A stretch of 64,000 nucleotides of DNA from positions 3,162,001 to 3,226,000 of the forward strand of contig NZ_CP119779.1 of NCBI RefSeq assembly GCF_029338195.1, in the 5' to 3' direction. The translations under genes and the position numbers were made by a program. The stretch is from Haloarcula litorea. GTDB taxonomy: Archaea; Halobacteriota; Halobacteria; Halobacteriales; Haloarculaceae. The notes under the pieces were generated by a model. The model was not told the DNA's origin and ran no database searches. It was given only the letters and a program-made list of their open reading frames with translations. Below, in pieces: positions 1 through 8,128 of this stretch; positions within the stretch are counted from its first letter, which is position 1, and each line of letters starts with the position of its first letter.

Positions 1-809
1 CCCTGCTTCGGCTGCTGGACTTCCTGGAGGACGACTTCGGCTTCGACGACCTCACCGTCGTGTTCTCCGGTGGCCGCGGCTACCACGTCCACGTCCGCGA
101 CGAGAGCGTGCGCGGCCTCGAACGCGACGCGCGCCGCGAGGTCGTCGACTACGTCCGCGGCATCGGACTGGAGTTCGAGGAACTGGTCGAGATCGAGACC
201 GTCGCGGGCACCGCGGGCCGCTCCAGCCCCGCCGAGAAGCGGACGCTGCCGACCGACGGCGGGTGGAGCGCCCGCGCACACGGGCGGCTGATGGACGAGG
301 TCGACGACCTGCTGGCGATGGACGAGGCCGAGGCGCTCGACCGCCTCCAGTCGTTCGACGGCATCGGCGAGGGGAAGGCCACGGCGGCGCTCAACGCCGC
401 CCGGGAGAACTACGACCAACTGGCCGCCGGCAACATCGACGTCCACTCCGCCGTCTACCAGATCTCGCGAGTGCTCGCCCACGAGGCCGTCGCGGAACAG
501 AACGCGCCCATCGACGAGCCGGTGACCACGGACACGAACCGCCTCATCCGGCTCCCGGGGTCGCTCCACGGCGGCAGCGGGCTGGCGGTGCGGCGGATCG
601 ACCGGGACGCCGTCGACGCGTTCGACCCGCTGGTCGACGCCGTCCCGGAGACGTTCCGCGGCCACGAGATCACCGTCGACGTGACCGACCCGGGGCTGGT
701 CGAGGTCGGCGGGGATAGCTTTACGGTCGAGGGGGGCGTCCAGTCCGTTCCGGAGTACGCGGGCGTGTTCCTGATGGCCCGCGGCCGCGCCGAGAAGGGT
801 GAAGAATGA
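1..809 (+). CDS. priS: DNA primase small (catalytic) subunit PriS, 3' part
   Basis: This is the C-terminal part of the archaeal/eukaryotic-type primase catalytic subunit, which makes the primers that start DNA replication. The open frame runs in from the window edge (first whole codon at base 3), leaving about 268 residues of a protein that is normally nearer 380-400. The conserved SGGRGYH motif follows directly after the entry point, and the family's late block (VTTDTNRLIRLPGSLHGGSGL, split here as VTTDTNRLIRLPG then SLHGGSGL) is present around bases 523-580. The catalytic DxD pair should lie upstream of the window and cannot be checked. The stop codon overlaps the start of the GINS gene by four bases, so primase and GINS look translationally coupled, a usual haloarchaeal arrangement. 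Confidence 0.95.
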   Translation, partial: LLRLLDFLEDDFGFDDLTVVFSGGRGYHVHVRDESVRGLERDARREVVDYVRGIGLEFEELVEIETVAGTAGRSSPAEKRTLPTDGGWSARAHGRLMDEVDDLLAMDEAEALDRLQSFDGIGEGKATAALNAARENYDQLAAGNIDVHSAVYQISRVLAHEAVAEQNAPIDEPVTTDTNRLIRLPGSLHGGSGLAVRRIDRDAVDAFDPLVDAVPETFRGHEITVDVTDPGLVEVGGDSFTVEGGVQSVPEYAGVFLMARGRAEKGEE

Positions 810-1759
810 ACCTCGACGAACTGCAATCGGTCCAGTCACGCGAGCGCCAGACCGACCAGCTCCAGCAGCTGCGCGCGACGTTCTACGAGGAGGCCGGCCA
901 GTTCGTCCAGCAACTGCGCGACGAGCGCGACCGCGCGGCCGAGCGCGCCGAGGACCCGTTCGACTCGCCCGAGGTGAACCGACTGACCGACGACATCAAG
1001 ACCGCCGAGCAGACGGTCGAGGCCATCTACGAGCGCCGGGTCGGCAAGATCGTCAAGATGGCGTCGCTCGCGGCCGCCGACATGCCCACCGAGGACGACG
1101 GCCTGACACAGGAGGAGCGGCACCTCTTCGAGACGATGGTGACGGCCATCGAGGAGAACCGCGACCACGTCCTGGACGTCATCGCGGGCGAGGCCCCCGC
1201 CGGCGCGGTCGGCGACGGGGCCGACTCGACGGCACCCGCGTCCGCGAGCGGATCCGCGGAGCGTGACCGGACCGACGGACCGCCCGCCGGACGCGACGCT
1301 CCCGCCGGCGCGGACGCGTCCGACGAGTCGCCGACGGGCGTCGACGCCGCCGACCTGATGGGCGGGGACGGCCCGTCGGGCGGCGGTCGGGACGACGCTC
1401 CCGAGGCGTCCGACCCCGGCGACGCCGCCGGCACGGATCCGGAGGCGAGCGCCGGGTCGACCGGCCGGGACGGCGGGACGACCGACGCCGCCGACCGGCC
1501 CGCCGAGGCGGAGGCCGCGGCGGCCGTCGGCGACGTCTCGGAGACGGAGACGCCGACCGAGACTGGCGGGGACGGGACCGACGACGCGGCGACCCCCGGC
1601 GGCGTCGACCGGACGACGGTGCGCATCACCGACGACGTCGGTGAGATCTTCGGCGTCGACCAGCGGGAGTACGACCTCTCGGCGGACGACGTGGTGACGC
1701 TCCCGGCCGACAACGCCGAACCGCTCGTCGAGCGCGACGCCGCCGAACGGCTGGAGTAG
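806..1759 (+). CDS. GINS complex protein (archaeal Gins51/Gins15 type)
   Basis: This predicted replication-fork factor is part of the GINS complex, which in archaea joins MCM helicase and the Cdc45/RecJ-like protein. The 317-residue product has an N-terminal helical A domain (about residues 1-135), a very long acidic, Ala/Gly/Asp-rich linker (about 135-265) and a short C-terminal B domain of strands (about 270-317, from TVRITDDVGEIFGVD). The order A domain then B domain is the Gins51 pattern. The linker makes it much longer than compact archaeal Gins51 proteins (about 180-210 residues) and is probably disordered. ATG overlaps the priS stop by four bases, supporting co-translation. Identity rests on context and domain order; the A domain is only weakly conserved. 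Confidence 0.85.
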   Translation: MNLDELQSVQSRERQTDQLQQLRATFYEEAGQFVQQLRDERDRAAERAEDPFDSPEVNRLTDDIKTAEQTVEAIYERRVGKIVKMASLAAADMPTEDDGLTQEERHLFETMVTAIEENRDHVLDVIAGEAPAGAVGDGADSTAPASASGSAERDRTDGPPAGRDAPAGADASDESPTGVDAADLMGGDGPSGGGRDDAPEASDPGDAAGTDPEASAGSTGRDGGTTDAADRPAEAEAAAAVGDVSETETPTETGGDGTDDAATPGGVDRTTVRITDDVGEIFGVDQREYDLSADDVVTLPADNAEPLVERDAAERLE

Positions 1760-1760
1760 C

Positions 1761-2180
1761 TCAGTTCTCGACGCGTTCGAGCACCTCGACACGGACGCGG
1801 GCGTACTCGTCGTCGCCGTCGCTGTCCCGCCGGACGTAGAAGGTCGCCTCCTCGGCACCCGCCTCGAGCCCGACGACATCGGGGCTCTCGACGGTGCGTT
1901 CCCTCGTCGCGGTCCCGTTCACGCTCGCGGCCCGCAGGACCGCCCGATGAACGGGCGTCGCGACCTCGAAGCTACCGTGTCGGCGCACATCGGCGTCGCT
2001 CGGTGGCGCGTCGACCGGCGTCGCCGTCACTTCGACCCGCAGGTCGGGGTCGTTCGTCACGGCCGGTCCGCCGCCGCTCGTCACGACGACGAACACGCCG
2101 ACCAACAGGAGGGCTCCGAGGGCGACGGCGGCGACCGGACGGAGGCCGTCACCACCGTTCGCGTCGGGGATGTCGCGCAC
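1761..2180 (-). CDS. Haloarchaeal single-TM protein of unknown function
   Basis: A 139-residue protein is read from a GTG at 2180 (product begins MRDIPDANGG). It has a cytoplasmic tail of about 15 residues, one membrane helix (roughly residues 16-36, rich in Ala/Leu/Val) and an acidic extracytoplasmic part with a likely beta fold (LRVEVTATPV, then EEATFYVRRD and RVRVEVLERV). The open frame reaches GTG 2285, but that start would overlap the start of the divergent tspO gene, so I prefer the inner GTG. The gene ends one base after the GINS stop on the opposite strand. I do not recognise a characterised family; it may be a membrane-anchored accessory protein. Function unknown. Confidence 0.7.
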   Translation of the reverse strand: MRDIPDANGGDGLRPVAAVALGALLLVGVFVVVTSGGGPAVTNDPDLRVEVTATPVDAPPSDADVRRHGSFEVATPVHRAVLRAASVNGTATRERTVESPDVVGLEAGAEEATFYVRRDSDGDDEYARVRVEVLERVEN

Positions 2181-2272
2181 GTCCGGGACGTGAACCGCCG
2201 GCCGAGAAGTGTCTTGTGACGGCCGGGGCGGTGATTGCGGAGCTATTTGTCTCTCGCCGGCGACGCTAGCGT

Positions 2273-2761
2273 ATGAACGTGACACGGACTCGTCGACGGG
2301 CCGACGCCCTCCGCCTGGTCGCGGCGGTCCTGCTCGTCAACCTCGTCGGGGCCGCTCCGGCGGCGCTGGGCGGGCCGAACTCCGCGTGGTTCCAGAGCCT
2401 CACCGAGCCCGCCATCTACCCGCCGCCGTGGCTGTTCGGCGTGGTCTGGACCCTCCTGTTCACGCTCCTGGGGGGTGCGCTGTTCCTCGTCTGGCGGGCG
2501 GAACGGACGCGCCGGCGGCGGCTGGCGCTGGCGCTGTTCGTCGGACAGATGGCGCTCAACGTCGCCTGGACGCCGGTGTTCTTCCGGGCACAGGACCTCG
2601 GGGCGGCGCTGGCCGTCGTCCTGGCGCTGCTGGTGGTGTTGCTCCCCACGGTGTGGGCGTTCGATCGCGTGGACCGCCGCGCGGCCCTGCTGCTCGTGCC
2701 CTACGTCGGTTGGGTGGCCTTCGCCAGCGTCCTGAACTACCGGTTTCTCGTGGTGAACTGA
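2273..2761 (+). CDS. tspO: TspO/MBR family tryptophan-rich sensory protein
   Basis: A five-helix membrane protein of the TspO/peripheral benzodiazepine receptor family, 162 residues, the usual size. Family landmarks are visible: PAIYPPPWLFGVVWTLLF (loop then helix 2), the QMALNVAWTPVFF block (helix 3) and PYVGWVAFASVLNY near the C-terminus. TspO proteins bind porphyrins and other tetrapyrroles or lipids and are linked to stress signalling in bacteria; the haloarchaeal role is not established. The extra basic N-terminal segment (RTRRRADALR) precedes helix 1. It is transcribed divergently from the single-TM protein on its left, and the two start regions lie within about 100 bases of each other. 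Confidence 0.92.
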   Translation: MNVTRTRRRADALRLVAAVLLVNLVGAAPAALGGPNSAWFQSLTEPAIYPPPWLFGVVWTLLFTLLGGALFLVWRAERTRRRRLALALFVGQMALNVAWTPVFFRAQDLGAALAVVLALLVVLLPTVWAFDRVDRRAALLLVPYVGWVAFASVLNYRFLVVN

Positions 2762-2765
2762 CCGG

Positions 2766-3869
2766 TCACCCGGGCGCGGGCCGCTCGCCCAGCGTCAGAT
2801 CGACCGTCCTGGTCTCGCCGTCCCGAACGAGCTCCGCGGCGATCGTGTCCCCGGGGCTGGTCTCCAGCGCGAGGAACGTCGAGAACTCCTGCCGGGTCGG
2901 GGTCGGCGTGCCGTCGAGTCGGCGGACCACGTCCCCGCCGACGGGGACCTCCGTGCCGGTCAGCGTCTCCGTCCCGGTCGACCCCCGGAGGACGCCGTCG
3001 GACGGGCCGCCGTCCAGTACCCTGTCGATGTAGACGCCGGACGCCGGGTCGATCCCGTTGGCCGTGGCGACCAGCGGCGTCAGGCTCTGGAGGGCGACGC
3101 CCATATACGAGTGCTCGTAGTCGCCGGTCCGCAGGAGCGACGGGACCACGCGCCGTGCCAGCGCCGCGGAGATGGCGAACCCGACGTTGTCGCCGCCCCC
3201 CGAGTTGATGACGCCCAGCACGTCGCCGTCGAGGCTCACCAGCGGGCCGCCGCTGTTGCCGGGGTTGACCGCCGCGTCGGTCTGGATCGCGTCGGCGATG
3301 GAGAAGTTGTTGGCCGCGGGCAGGGTCCTGTCGACGCCGCTGACGATCCCCTCCGAGACCGAGCCGGACAGGCCGAAGGGGTTCCCGATGGCGACGACGC
3401 GGGTCCCGACCGGCGGGTCCCGGGTGGCGAACGACAGCGGATCGACCCCGTCCGGTGGATCACCGACTCGCAGGACCGCGAGGTCGCTGTACACGTCCGT
3501 TCCGACGACGGAGACCGGCCGCCACCCGGTGTCGGCGAAGCGGGCGTACACCTCGTCCGCACCGGCGACGACGTGCTCGTTCGTGACGAGGTGGTCGCCG
3601 TCGACGAGGAAGCCGCTGCCGCCGGCTCCGCGTCCGTCGCGGTCGTAGACGCGGATCGACGCGACGGCGTCGGCCACCGCCCGGTAGACCGCCGTGTACT
3701 CGGTCCCCGACCGGGTCTCGCCCCCGGCGCTCGACGTGGTGCCGTCGTCGGTCGCCGACGCCCCGCCGTGTTCGCTCCCCGGCGACCCGGGGGACTGACA
3801 GCCGGCGGTCCCCGCCGCGACCCCGAGTGCCGCGAGGAAGCGCCGCCGGGAGAGCTGCTCGGAAGCCAT
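2766..3869 (-). CDS. HtrA/DegP-like trypsin-fold serine protease, Tat lipoprotein
   Basis: An extracytoplasmic trypsin-like protease of 367 residues. The N-terminus carries a twin-arginine signal (SRRRFLAALG) ending in a lipobox with Cys24 (GTAGC), so the protein is probably Tat-exported and lipid-anchored. Ser/Thr/Gly-rich spacer residues 25-55 follow. The catalytic triad is readable: His99 in TNEHVV, Asp129 in YSDLAVL and Ser206 in NPGNSGGPL. A C-terminal PDZ domain occupies roughly residues 255-360. This is the DegP/HtrA layout, suggesting cell-surface protein quality control. It converges with tspO (4-base gap) and has no obvious operon partner. Start ATG is set by the Tat signal. Confidence 0.93.
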   Translation of the reverse strand: MASEQLSRRRFLAALGVAAGTAGCQSPGSPGSEHGGASATDDGTTSSAGGETRSGTEYTAVYRAVADAVASIRVYDRDGRGAGGSGFLVDGDHLVTNEHVVAGADEVYARFADTGWRPVSVVGTDVYSDLAVLRVGDPPDGVDPLSFATRDPPVGTRVVAIGNPFGLSGSVSEGIVSGVDRTLPAANNFSIADAIQTDAAVNPGNSGGPLVSLDGDVLGVINSGGGDNVGFAISAALARRVVPSLLRTGDYEHSYMGVALQSLTPLVATANGIDPASGVYIDRVLDGGPSDGVLRGSTGTETLTGTEVPVGGDVVRRLDGTPTPTRQEFSTFLALETSPGDTIAAELVRDGETRTVDLTLGERPAPG

Positions 3870-3949
3870 ACGGGCCGGTTAGGACAGCGGTCGAATAAAC
3901 CCGGCGGGGCGGACACAAACTACTATACGGACCACCGGTATGTGCCTGT

Positions 3950-4201
3950 ATGCCAGAGGATTCGACGCCGACGCCGGGGTTCGTCCTGCCGGGTCTGCGG
4001 TGTGCCGCGGAGATGGCACTGGTGGGAATCGTCGTCGCACTGCTGGGCCTGCCGGCCGAGGAACCGCTCGTGCTCGGTCTCGTCCTGCTGTCTGCGCTGT
4101 TCGGGATGATCGTGGTCCTGTTCTGGGGGCTGAACAGACACATGCGCCGCTGGATCAGGTACGCACAGGGCAAGCCGACGCGGACCACGATCTTCGACTG
4201 A
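3950..4201 (+). CDS. Small two-helix membrane protein
   Basis: An 83-residue protein with two predicted membrane helices (about residues 18-36 and 40-60) separated by a short loop containing PAEEP, followed by a basic, Arg-rich cytosolic tail ([19 protein letters not shown]). The length and codon usage (G/C in third position) fit a real haloarchaeal gene. No known motif is visible. It stands alone between the divergent HtrA-like gene and the MBL hydrolase. Function unknown. Confidence 0.65.
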   Translation: MPEDSTPTPGFVLPGLRCAAEMALVGIVVALLGLPAEEPLVLGLVLLSALFGMIVVLFWGLNRHMRRWIRYAQGKPTRTTIFD

Positions 4202-4253
4202 CCTGCCCCTTGCTGTACGGTTAAGTGTCAGCCGCGACTATCATCGTCCGGCT

Positions 4254-4973
4254 ATGGAAGTTACCTGGTACGGACACTCGACGTGGCACGTCACCGTAGG
4301 CGAGACGGACCTCCTCATCGACCCGTTCTTCGACAACCCCAAGACGGACACGGACCCGGAGGAACTCGACCCCGACTGGGTCCTGCTGACACACGGTCAC
4401 GCCGACCACATCGGCGACGTGGACCGCTACGAGGGAAGCGGCCTCGTCGCGACGCCGGAGCTGGTGGGTTACTGCGAGGACACCTTCGGCGACTTCGACG
4501 CCGTCGGCGGGATGGGGATGAACCTCGGCGGCACCGTCGAGATCGGCGACGCCTTCGTGACGATGCACCGCGCCGACCACACCAACGGGATCGACACCGG
4601 CTACGGTACCAGTGCGGGGATGCCCGCCGGCTTCGTCATCTCCGACACCAAGCCGACGCAGGTCAGCGACGCGGAGTCGACGACGTTCTACCACGCGGGC
4701 GACACCGGCCTGATGACCGAGATGCGGGAGGTCATCGGCCCGTACCTCGAACCCGACGCCGCCGCGCTGCCGGTCGGCGACCACTTCACGATGGGACCGA
4801 TGCAGGCCGCCGTCGCCACCGACTGGCTGGACGTCGACACCGTGTTCCCGATGCACTACGATACGTTCCCGCCCATCGAGATCGACACCGACGACTTCGT
4901 CAAGGAGGTCAAGGGCGTCGGCAGCGACACCGAGGTCGTCGTGCTCGACGGCGACGAGTCCTACGAGCTCTGA
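4254..4973 (+). CDS. Metallo-beta-lactamase-fold metal-dependent hydrolase (UPF0173-like)
   Basis: A soluble 239-residue metal-dependent hydrolase of the small UPF0173-type branch of the MBL superfamily. It opens with the family's [11 protein letters not shown] start, then [10 protein letters not shown], and the metal-binding HGHADH motif at residues 47-52. Later ligands are the His of [10 protein letters not shown], the Asp of FYHAGDTGL and the His of [10 protein letters not shown]. All ligands needed for a two-metal centre seem present. The physiological substrate of this branch is unknown. The start ATG is the only one consistent with the beta-strand opening. It lies alone, followed after about 90 bases by an OsmC gene. 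Confidence 0.9.
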   Translation: MEVTWYGHSTWHVTVGETDLLIDPFFDNPKTDTDPEELDPDWVLLTHGHADHIGDVDRYEGSGLVATPELVGYCEDTFGDFDAVGGMGMNLGGTVEIGDAFVTMHRADHTNGIDTGYGTSAGMPAGFVISDTKPTQVSDAESTTFYHAGDTGLMTEMREVIGPYLEPDAAALPVGDHFTMGPMQAAVATDWLDVDTVFPMHYDTFPPIEIDTDDFVKEVKGVGSDTEVVVLDGDESYEL

Positions 4974-5065
4974 CCGTCCCCAGGAGCCGGCAGGCCTCGA
5001 CCGAGACGTTCGTCACACACTCCCGAACAACGGTTATGTGGCCGGCGCGTGACCCATCACCTGCT

Positions 5066-5461
5066 ATGGCAGACATCGAAGTCACCAGCACGTGTGAGTC
5101 CGGGTTCACGACCGAGAGCGTCATCAACGGCGAGTGGGAGCTCGTCGTCGACGCCCTGAGCGAGGACGGCCCCTCGCCCAACGAGGTGCTGGCCGCGGAC
5201 TACGCCTCGTGTTACATCCCCGCGCTGCGCGTGGCCGCCGACGAGAACGGCTACGACGACGTCGGTGTCGTCGAGGTCGAGGTCTCCGCCGACCTCGACG
5301 AGGACGACGACCTCGAGGCGATCGCCTTCGACATCGAGGTCGAGGCAGACCTCGGCGACGACGAGCAGGAGATCGTCGAACGCGGCGAGGAGATCTGTCA
5401 CGTCCACTCCGCGCTGCGCGAGGAGCTCCACGCGGACATCGCCATCGAGTCCGGCGTCTGA
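5066..5461 (+). CDS. OsmC family protein (peroxide-related thiol protein)
   Basis: A 131-residue OsmC/Ohr-fold protein. Two cysteines sit where the family places its peroxide-reactive pair: Cys49 in ADYASCYIPALR and Cys111 in EEICHVHSALRE. GPSPNEVLAADYASC is the usual OsmC lead-in to the first Cys. OsmC/Ohr proteins reduce organic hydroperoxides in bacteria; the reductant in haloarchaea is unclear. I use ATG 5066; a longer open frame extends upstream but overlaps the MBL gene and is not credible as protein. The protein is strongly acidic (an EDDDDLEA stretch), as expected for a salt-in organism. Confidence 0.9.
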   Translation: MADIEVTSTCESGFTTESVINGEWELVVDALSEDGPSPNEVLAADYASCYIPALRVAADENGYDDVGVVEVEVSADLDEDDDLEAIAFDIEVEADLGDDEQEIVERGEEICHVHSALREELHADIAIESGV

Positions 5462-5509
5462 GGCCGCGTTCGGGAAACGCTCATACGCTCGGCTCCCGAA
5501 CGGGCGGCT

Positions 5510-5953
5510 ATGAGCGACAACGACTGGACGGACCGGATCGCCGGCGAGCGGATGCAGGTCGATCAGCAGTTCAACGACCGGGTACAGGCGTCCTCGTTCT
5601 CTAGCCAGCAGTGGGGGCTCGTGATGACGGCGACGGAGTTCCGCATCGAGAACCCCGGCGACCCCGAGCAGGCACGGATCGTCGCCGACACGTCCAAGCT
5701 CGGGAGCGTGATGCCCGAGATGGACCGGATCGAGAACCAGTCACCGATGGGCGGCGGTGGCGGGTCCGGCGGCTCCGGTGGTGGCGGCCTCTTCTCGGGC
5801 GTCAAGGACGCGCTCGGCCTCGGCGGGGGCGGTGGATCCGACGAGCGGACCGACGAGGCCGAACAGCTCGCCCAGGAGTACGCACAGCAGCTACAGGAGA
5901 AACTGGAGTCGAACGGGCGGTGGGACGCGATCCGCAAGCAGGCCCAGGGTTAG
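5510..5953 (+). CDS. Haloarchaeal conserved protein (DUF5799-like)
   Basis: A 147-residue protein I recall as resembling the haloarchaeal DUF5799 family (opening MSDNDWTDRIAGERM); this is recollection, not a search. The N-terminal 80 residues look globular (SSQQWGLVMTATEFRIE). A Gly-rich flexible linker (about residues 82-110, GGGGG and GGSGG runs) follows, then a charged amphipathic C-terminal helix (about 118-146). The stop overlaps the stop of the small gene on the other strand. Function unknown; the linker plus terminal helix suggests a tethered interaction segment. Confidence 0.8.
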   Translation: MSDNDWTDRIAGERMQVDQQFNDRVQASSFSSQQWGLVMTATEFRIENPGDPEQARIVADTSKLGSVMPEMDRIENQSPMGGGGGSGGSGGGGLFSGVKDALGLGGGGGSDERTDEAEQLAQEYAQQLQEKLESNGRWDAIRKQAQG

Positions 5954-6099
5954 TACTCGTCGCCGCCGTGGAAGAGCGTCAGCTCCTCGGCCTCGTAGAT
6001 GTTGATGAGTTCGGTCACGAGCTCGTCGTATGACTCGTCCTCGACACGGAGATCGTCGAGGCGCTGGATCGTCTCCTCGTCGAGTTCGACGGACGGCAT
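5950..6099 (-). CDS. Small antitoxin-like acidic protein
   Basis: A 49-residue protein (starts MPSVELDEETIQRLDDLRVEDESYDELVTELI in parts: MPSVELDEETIQRLDD then LRVEDESYDELV). The pattern of a short strand, an LD-helix and a second helix with YDELVTELI is like the DNA-binding half of ribbon-helix-helix VapB-type antitoxins common in haloarchaea. No toxin gene lies beside it: the neighbours are a DUF5799-like gene (converging) and the aldolase gene (divergent). It may be a solitary regulator. The gene is complete, with G/C-rich third positions, and its stop overlaps the neighbour's stop by two bases. Confidence 0.7.
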   Translation of the reverse strand: MPSVELDEETIQRLDDLRVEDESYDELVTELINIYEAEELTLFHGGDEY

Positions 6100-6213
6100 A
6101 CTCTCCCCTACCCCGCCCTCCCACTTAACACCTCTCCGACCAAGAACGTACACGAACGGTAGTAAATGACCAAAATCGAAAACTGTTAATGGTCGTTCCG
6201 GGTAAGTGTCGGT
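6100..6213. promoter_or_regulatory. AT-rich divergent promoter region before fructose module
   Basis: The gap between the small antitoxin-like gene and the aldolase gene is locally AT-rich (CAAAATCGAAAACTGTTAATGG around 6170-6192), unlike its surroundings. The TTAAT element lies about 25 bases before the aldolase ATG at 6214, where an archaeal TATA box for a leaderless transcript would sit. A GlpR-family repressor is coded 3 kb away and could bind here; I could not define an operator with confidence. Confidence 0.4.
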
Positions 6214-6996
6214 ATGCGACCAGTTGGCGACTCCCCGCTCGTTCGCAACGACAAGACGCTCGTGCTGGCTCACGACCACGGGCTGGAACACGGCCCCAAG
6301 CAGTTCAGCGGCGTCGAGGAGCGGCTGGACCCACGCGAGGTGTTCGAGATGGCGACCCACGACGCCGTCACCGCGCTCGCGGTGGGGAAGGGGCTCGCCG
6401 AGACGTACTACCCCAGCTACGAGGACGACGTGAACCTACTGGCGAAGCTCAACGGCGGCTCGGACCTCTGGATGGGCGACCCCTACTCGCCCCAGAACTG
6501 GTCGGTCGAGTACGCGGCCGAACTGGGTGCCGACGCCGTCGGCTACACCGTGTACCCCGGCGTCAACCGGGAGCCCGACATGTTCGAGGACTTCCGTCCC
6601 GTCCAGGAGGCGGCCCGCGACCACGACCTCCCCATCGCGCTGTGGTCGTACCCGCGCGGCCAGGCGGTCAAGGCCCACCGGAAGCCCGACATCATCTCCT
6701 ACGCGGCCCGGATCGGGCTGGAACTGGGCTCGGACTTCACGAAGATCAAGTACCCCCGCGACAAGGAGGCGATGGCCCACGCCGTCCAGTCGGCCGCCGA
6801 CAACCGCGTCCTGCTCTCGGGCGGCTCGAAGACCTCCGACCGGGATTTCCTCGAACTCGTCGAGGACTGTATGGACGTCGGCGTCGCCGGCCTCGCGGTC
6901 GGGCGCAACGTCTGGCAGCGCGAGGACCCCTACGACATCCTCGACAAGCTCGAACCGGTCGTCTTCGAGGGCGAGAGCGCCGACAGCGTGCTGTAG
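6214..6996 (+). CDS. Class I fructose-1,6-bisphosphate aldolase, archaeal (DhnA/FbaB) type
   Basis: A cytosolic TIM-barrel aldolase of 260 residues. It should cleave fructose 1,6-bisphosphate to dihydroxyacetone phosphate and glyceraldehyde 3-phosphate through a Schiff base. The signature AHDHGLEHGP is at residues 19-28, and the lysine motif KIK (177-179, in SDFTKIKYPRD) contains the Schiff-base lysine. LLSGGSK (about 205) and the GLAVGRNVWQ phosphate-binding strand come later. The closest alternative in this fold is the transaldolase-like enzyme of the aromatic-acid route (ADH synthase), but the context is sugar kinases and GlpR, which favours the aldolase. It is followed after three bases by the sugar-kinase gene, forming an operon. 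Confidence 0.88.
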   Translation: MRPVGDSPLVRNDKTLVLAHDHGLEHGPKQFSGVEERLDPREVFEMATHDAVTALAVGKGLAETYYPSYEDDVNLLAKLNGGSDLWMGDPYSPQNWSVEYAAELGADAVGYTVYPGVNREPDMFEDFRPVQEAARDHDLPIALWSYPRGQAVKAHRKPDIISYAARIGLELGSDFTKIKYPRDKEAMAHAVQSAADNRVLLSGGSKTSDRDFLELVEDCMDVGVAGLAVGRNVWQREDPYDILDKLEPVVFEGESADSVL

Positions 6997-6999
6997 GGG

Positions 7000-8127
7000 A
7001 TGGACGAGTCCACACGTAGCGCGGTCGCCGCCGCACGCGAGGAGTTTCCCGCCGGGAGCGCGCTCCCGGAGGCCGTCGATCGTGCGTCCGTCGTCTTCGG
7101 CTTCGACGGCTACCTCGACCGGGTCCGCGAACTCGTCGCCGACCGCCAGGGGCCGGACAGCTACGACCGGGTCCCCACGCTGGCGTCGCTCAGCGACCGC
7201 GTGACCGCCTCCGTCGACGCCGACAGCTCGCTGACATTCGAGTGGCGACAGGACGGCAACCGCACCGGCGGCCACACCTGCCACCTCGCCCGGGCGTTCG
7301 GGACGTGGGCCTTCGAGCCGACGCTGATCGGGATGTACGGCGACCCGATCCACGAGGCGTTCGCGGCGGAGTTCGACGGGTTCGAACTGCACTCGCTCGG
7401 CTCTCCCGGCGTCACCGACGCCGTCGAGTTCGACGACGGGAAGCTGATGTTGACCGAGATCGGCGACACGATGGCGCTGGACTGGACGGAGCTCGACGAG
7501 CGGTTCGGCCACGACCGCTTCCTGGACCGGGTCGACGGGGCGGCCCTCCTCGGGATGGGGTACTGGTCGGAGACGCCGGACCTCCCCGACCTCATAGACG
7601 GACTCCGCGGACGCTGGGCCGACCTCGACGACCCGCCCGGAGCGGTGCTGGTGGACCCCGGGGACATCCGGAAACTCGACGCCGAACGGCTCCGGGAGGG
7701 GCGGGGTGCCATCGGCAGACTGACCGACGTGACCGACGTCGTCGTCTCCTCGAACCGGGCGGAGACGGCCGTCCTCGCCGACGCGTTCGCGGGGGAGGCC
7801 GACCGGGAGTTCGAGGCGGCCGCGGAGACGGTCCGCGCGGCCCTCGGGTCGACCTGGTTCGTCGGTCACGGGGTCGACCGCTCGGTCGTCGTCTCGGAGG
7901 AGGGGACCACCAGCGTCGCCGTCCCCGGTGTCGACGACCCCGCGCTCACGACCAGTTCCGGCGACCACTTCAACGCCGGCCTGGGGTTGGGCCTCGTGAC
8001 CGGACTGTCGCCCGCCGCCGCCGTCGTCGTCGGCAACGCCGTCGCCGGCCACTTCGTCCGGACCGCCGACCAGCCCTCGTTGCGCGAGGTCCGGGCGTTC
8101 GTCGACGGCTACGACGAGAAGTTTTGA
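7000..8127 (+). CDS. PfkB/ribokinase-superfamily sugar kinase; ketohexokinase candidate
   Basis: A 375-residue ribokinase-fold protein that I cannot name from motifs alone. It begins with a strand ending in FGFDGYLD, has a GGHTCHLARAFG segment resembling the substrate-binding GG of PfkB kinases, an SSNRAE motif like the family's N-x-x-E, and a late SSGDHFNAGLGLG motif in place of the usual GAGDAF, retaining the catalytic Asp. It lies three bases after the aldolase gene and its stop faces that of a 1-phosphofructokinase gene one base away. Haloarchaea are known to use ketohexokinase plus 1-phosphofructokinase for fructose; this gene fits the missing first step. That assignment is inference from context; the substrate could be another sugar. 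Confidence 0.7.
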   Translation: MDESTRSAVAAAREEFPAGSALPEAVDRASVVFGFDGYLDRVRELVADRQGPDSYDRVPTLASLSDRVTASVDADSSLTFEWRQDGNRTGGHTCHLARAFGTWAFEPTLIGMYGDPIHEAFAAEFDGFELHSLGSPGVTDAVEFDDGKLMLTEIGDTMALDWTELDERFGHDRFLDRVDGAALLGMGYWSETPDLPDLIDGLRGRWADLDDPPGAVLVDPGDIRKLDAERLREGRGAIGRLTDVTDVVVSSNRAETAVLADAFAGEADREFEAAAETVRAALGSTWFVGHGVDRSVVVSEEGTTSVAVPGVDDPALTTSSGDHFNAGLGLGLVTGLSPAAAVVVGNAVAGHFVRTADQPSLREVRAFVDGYDEKF

Positions 8128-8128
8128 G

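Noticed and set aside
2181-2285. Longer GTG start (2285) for the single-TM protein
   Set aside because: It would overlap the tspO start region and puts an unlikely 35-residue polar tail in front of the helix; inner GTG 2180 preferred.
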